Below are positions 62,626-64,000 of a DNA stretch of 64,000 nucleotides, one piece after another. Position 1 is the first letter of the stretch, and each line of letters opens with the position of its first letter. A model generated the notes under the pieces. It saw only the letters and a list, made by a program, of their open reading frames with translations, made no database searches and had not been told where the DNA came from. The stretch is from an uncultured Prevotellaceae bacterium (GTDB lineage Bacteria; Bacteroidota; Bacteroidia; Bacteroidales; Bacteroidaceae): contig CAMJFC010000005.1 of NCBI GenBank assembly GCA_946404865.1, forward strand, positions 1 through 64,000, read 5' to 3'. Position numbers and translations under genes: made by a program.

Positions 62626-63648
62626 ATGAAAAAGAGACGCACTTCTTTAAAAGATTTGGCTGAAGAATTGGGTGTGTCTATCGCTACGGTATCACGTGCG
62701 CTGCGCAATAGCCACGAAGTGGGAGAAGAGTTGCGCGAAAAAGTGAAAGCACTGGCCAAAAAAAAGAATTACAGACCCAACCCTTTTGCACAAAGTCTGC
62801 GCAAAGAGGCTCCGAAGGTGATTGGAGTGGTGCTGCCCAATTTGGTCACCCATTATTATGCGGCTGTGCTCGATGGCATCGAGGACTATGCACGCAGTCA
62901 GGGTTATTCCGTCTTCTCTGCCAACAGCCATGAAGACCACTGCCGCGAAGAACAGGCCATCGATAGTTTCATCTCTCTTCACGTAGAGGGGATTATCGCT
63001 TGTTTGGCGCAAGACTCCACCGATTATGCGCATTTCCGCGAAATCCATGACATGGGCATCCCCCTTGTCTTCTTCGCACGTACTTGTCTGCCTGAACTCT
63101 TTTCGCACGTGGTGGCCAACGGTGATGTGGCGGCACAAGAAGCTACACAGCACCTGATTGACACGGGCAGCCGGCGTATTGCCTTCGTCGGCGGTCCCAA
63201 CCACCTCGACATGGTGCGACGGCGCAAGCACGGCTACCTCGAAGCCTTGCGCGAAAGCCGCATACCCATCGAACGGGAACTCGTGGTCTGCGGAAAGATT
63301 GACTTCGATGAGGCTCGCGAGGCCACACTCCGACTCCTACAGTCCGACCGGCGCCCCGATGCCATCCTCGCTTTCAATGACATCATCACCTATGCCGTTT
63401 TCGATGCCATCAAGACATTGAACCTGCGTATTCCGCAGGATGTGGCCATCATCGGATTCACAGACGGCGATGCGGCTGAGTTCGTTTCGCCCAAAGTCAC
63501 CGCCATCATGGACCAAGCATACGAGCAGGGCGTGAAAGCCTGTCAGTTGCTCATGCGTAATATCAAGGGCGACACCAAAATCTATCACGAAGTGGTGCCG
63601 ATGATCCTGAAAATACGTGAAAGCAGCGATAAAACGGCCGTCAGATAA
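62626..63648 (+). CDS. LacI family transcriptional regulator
   Basis: TSLKDLAEELGVSIATVSRALRNSHEVGEELREKV, PKVIGVVLPNLVTHYYAAVLDGIEDYA, periplasmic-binding-like domain. Confidence 0.96.
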   Translation: MKKRRTSLKDLAEELGVSIATVSRALRNSHEVGEELREKVKALAKKKNYRPNPFAQSLRKEAPKVIGVVLPNLVTHYYAAVLDGIEDYARSQGYSVFSANSHEDHCREEQAIDSFISLHVEGIIACLAQDSTDYAHFREIHDMGIPLVFFARTCLPELFSHVVANGDVAAQEATQHLIDTGSRRIAFVGGPNHLDMVRRRKHGYLEALRESRIPIERELVVCGKIDFDEAREATLRLLQSDRRPDAILAFNDIITYAVFDAIKTLNLRIPQDVAIIGFTDGDAAEFVSPKVTAIMDQAYEQGVKACQLLMRNIKGDTKIYHEVVPMILKIRESSDKTAVR

Positions 63649-63676
63649 CAAATCATACATATCAAAGAAACATTTT

Positions 63677-63702
63677 GGCACTCCGTAAGGGGTGCCTTTT
63701 TT
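63677..63702 (+). terminator. Rho-independent terminator after lacI-type gene
   Basis: GGCACTCC-GTAA-GGGGTGCC followed by TTTTTT. Confidence 0.85.
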
Positions 63703-63787
63703 CGTGTTTTTGTCGTACTTTTGCAACCGGAAATCATCAACTGCTACAACTATTTTCACTTAATATTTAAAAACCTATCGTTTCATT

Positions 63788-64000
63788 ATGCTAAAAACGT
63801 TTGAAAACTATTGCAAGAACCATGTTCTCTGCAAAATTGCCTTGGTGGCTCTGCTGCTGTTCCCGGCAATGAATGTGTTGCAAGCGGGTGAACTGAGCGC
63901 TAAGGTGGTCACCGGTACGGTCACATCGGCTGTCGATGGAGAACCGCTCATCGGAGCGTCCATTCAAGTGCAAGGCTCTCAGGCAGGCACGGTTACTGAC
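63788..64000 (+). CDS. SusC/RagA-type TonB-dependent receptor, N-terminal part (runs off window)
   Basis: MLKTFENYCKNHVLCKIALVALLLFPAMNVLQAGELSAKVVTGTVTSAVDGEPLIGASIQVQGSQAGTVTD: signal plus carboxypeptidase-like regulatory domain. Confidence 0.85.
   Translation, partial: MLKTFENYCKNHVLCKIALVALLLFPAMNVLQAGELSAKVVTGTVTSAVDGEPLIGASIQVQGSQAGTVTD

Overview
64 kb chromosomal window from a Bacteroidales bacterium, probably Prevotellaceae. This is inferred from the TTG-N19..21-TAnnTTTG promoters, a SusC-type gene, an interpain-like C10 protease and a T9SS-type C-terminus; no database search was possible. Left third (about 0.2-18.4 kb): a capsule/exopolysaccharide locus with five O-acylation-type genes (four acyltransferase-3 and one MBOAT with an SGNH partner), several glycosyltransferases, and a PglC/PglD/PglE/PglF-like (diNAcBac-type) set. 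Middle: an S66 peptidase, a C10 protease, a PurF-like protein lacking the N-terminal Cys nucleophile, a TlpA protein, an iron/heme cluster (CcsBA, di-heme oxidoreductase, imelysin, porin) divergent from a RIC/hemerythrin-LuxR regulator, SecG, LptE, a sigma-54 regulator, PdxA and RlmN. Right: an aldo/keto reductase, an S8 protease, tRNA-Ser(GGA), SstT, ExbB/ExbD, an AsnC regulator, FolA/ThyA, an RsmF-like methyltransferase, a PorE-like OmpA protein, a kinase-FGE fusion, a LacI regulator and a truncated SusC start. The most unusual signal is a dispersed set of short tandem repeats, mostly of period 7 and fitting roughly YTYRMCN, with associated hairpin elements. They abut start and stop codons, and in two genes they lie inside coding sequence. 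Other notable observations: a 60-bp cloverleaf-like palindromic element in frame in a glycosyltransferase-like gene, a GT-acyltransferase module duplication scar, a VapC toxin cut to 11 codons, tandem terminator-like repeats behind the tRNA, a 34-aa zinc-ribbon microprotein absent from the ORF track, and a LacI-type operator overlapping the regulator's own promoter. No CRISPR array, prophage or intact IS element was seen.
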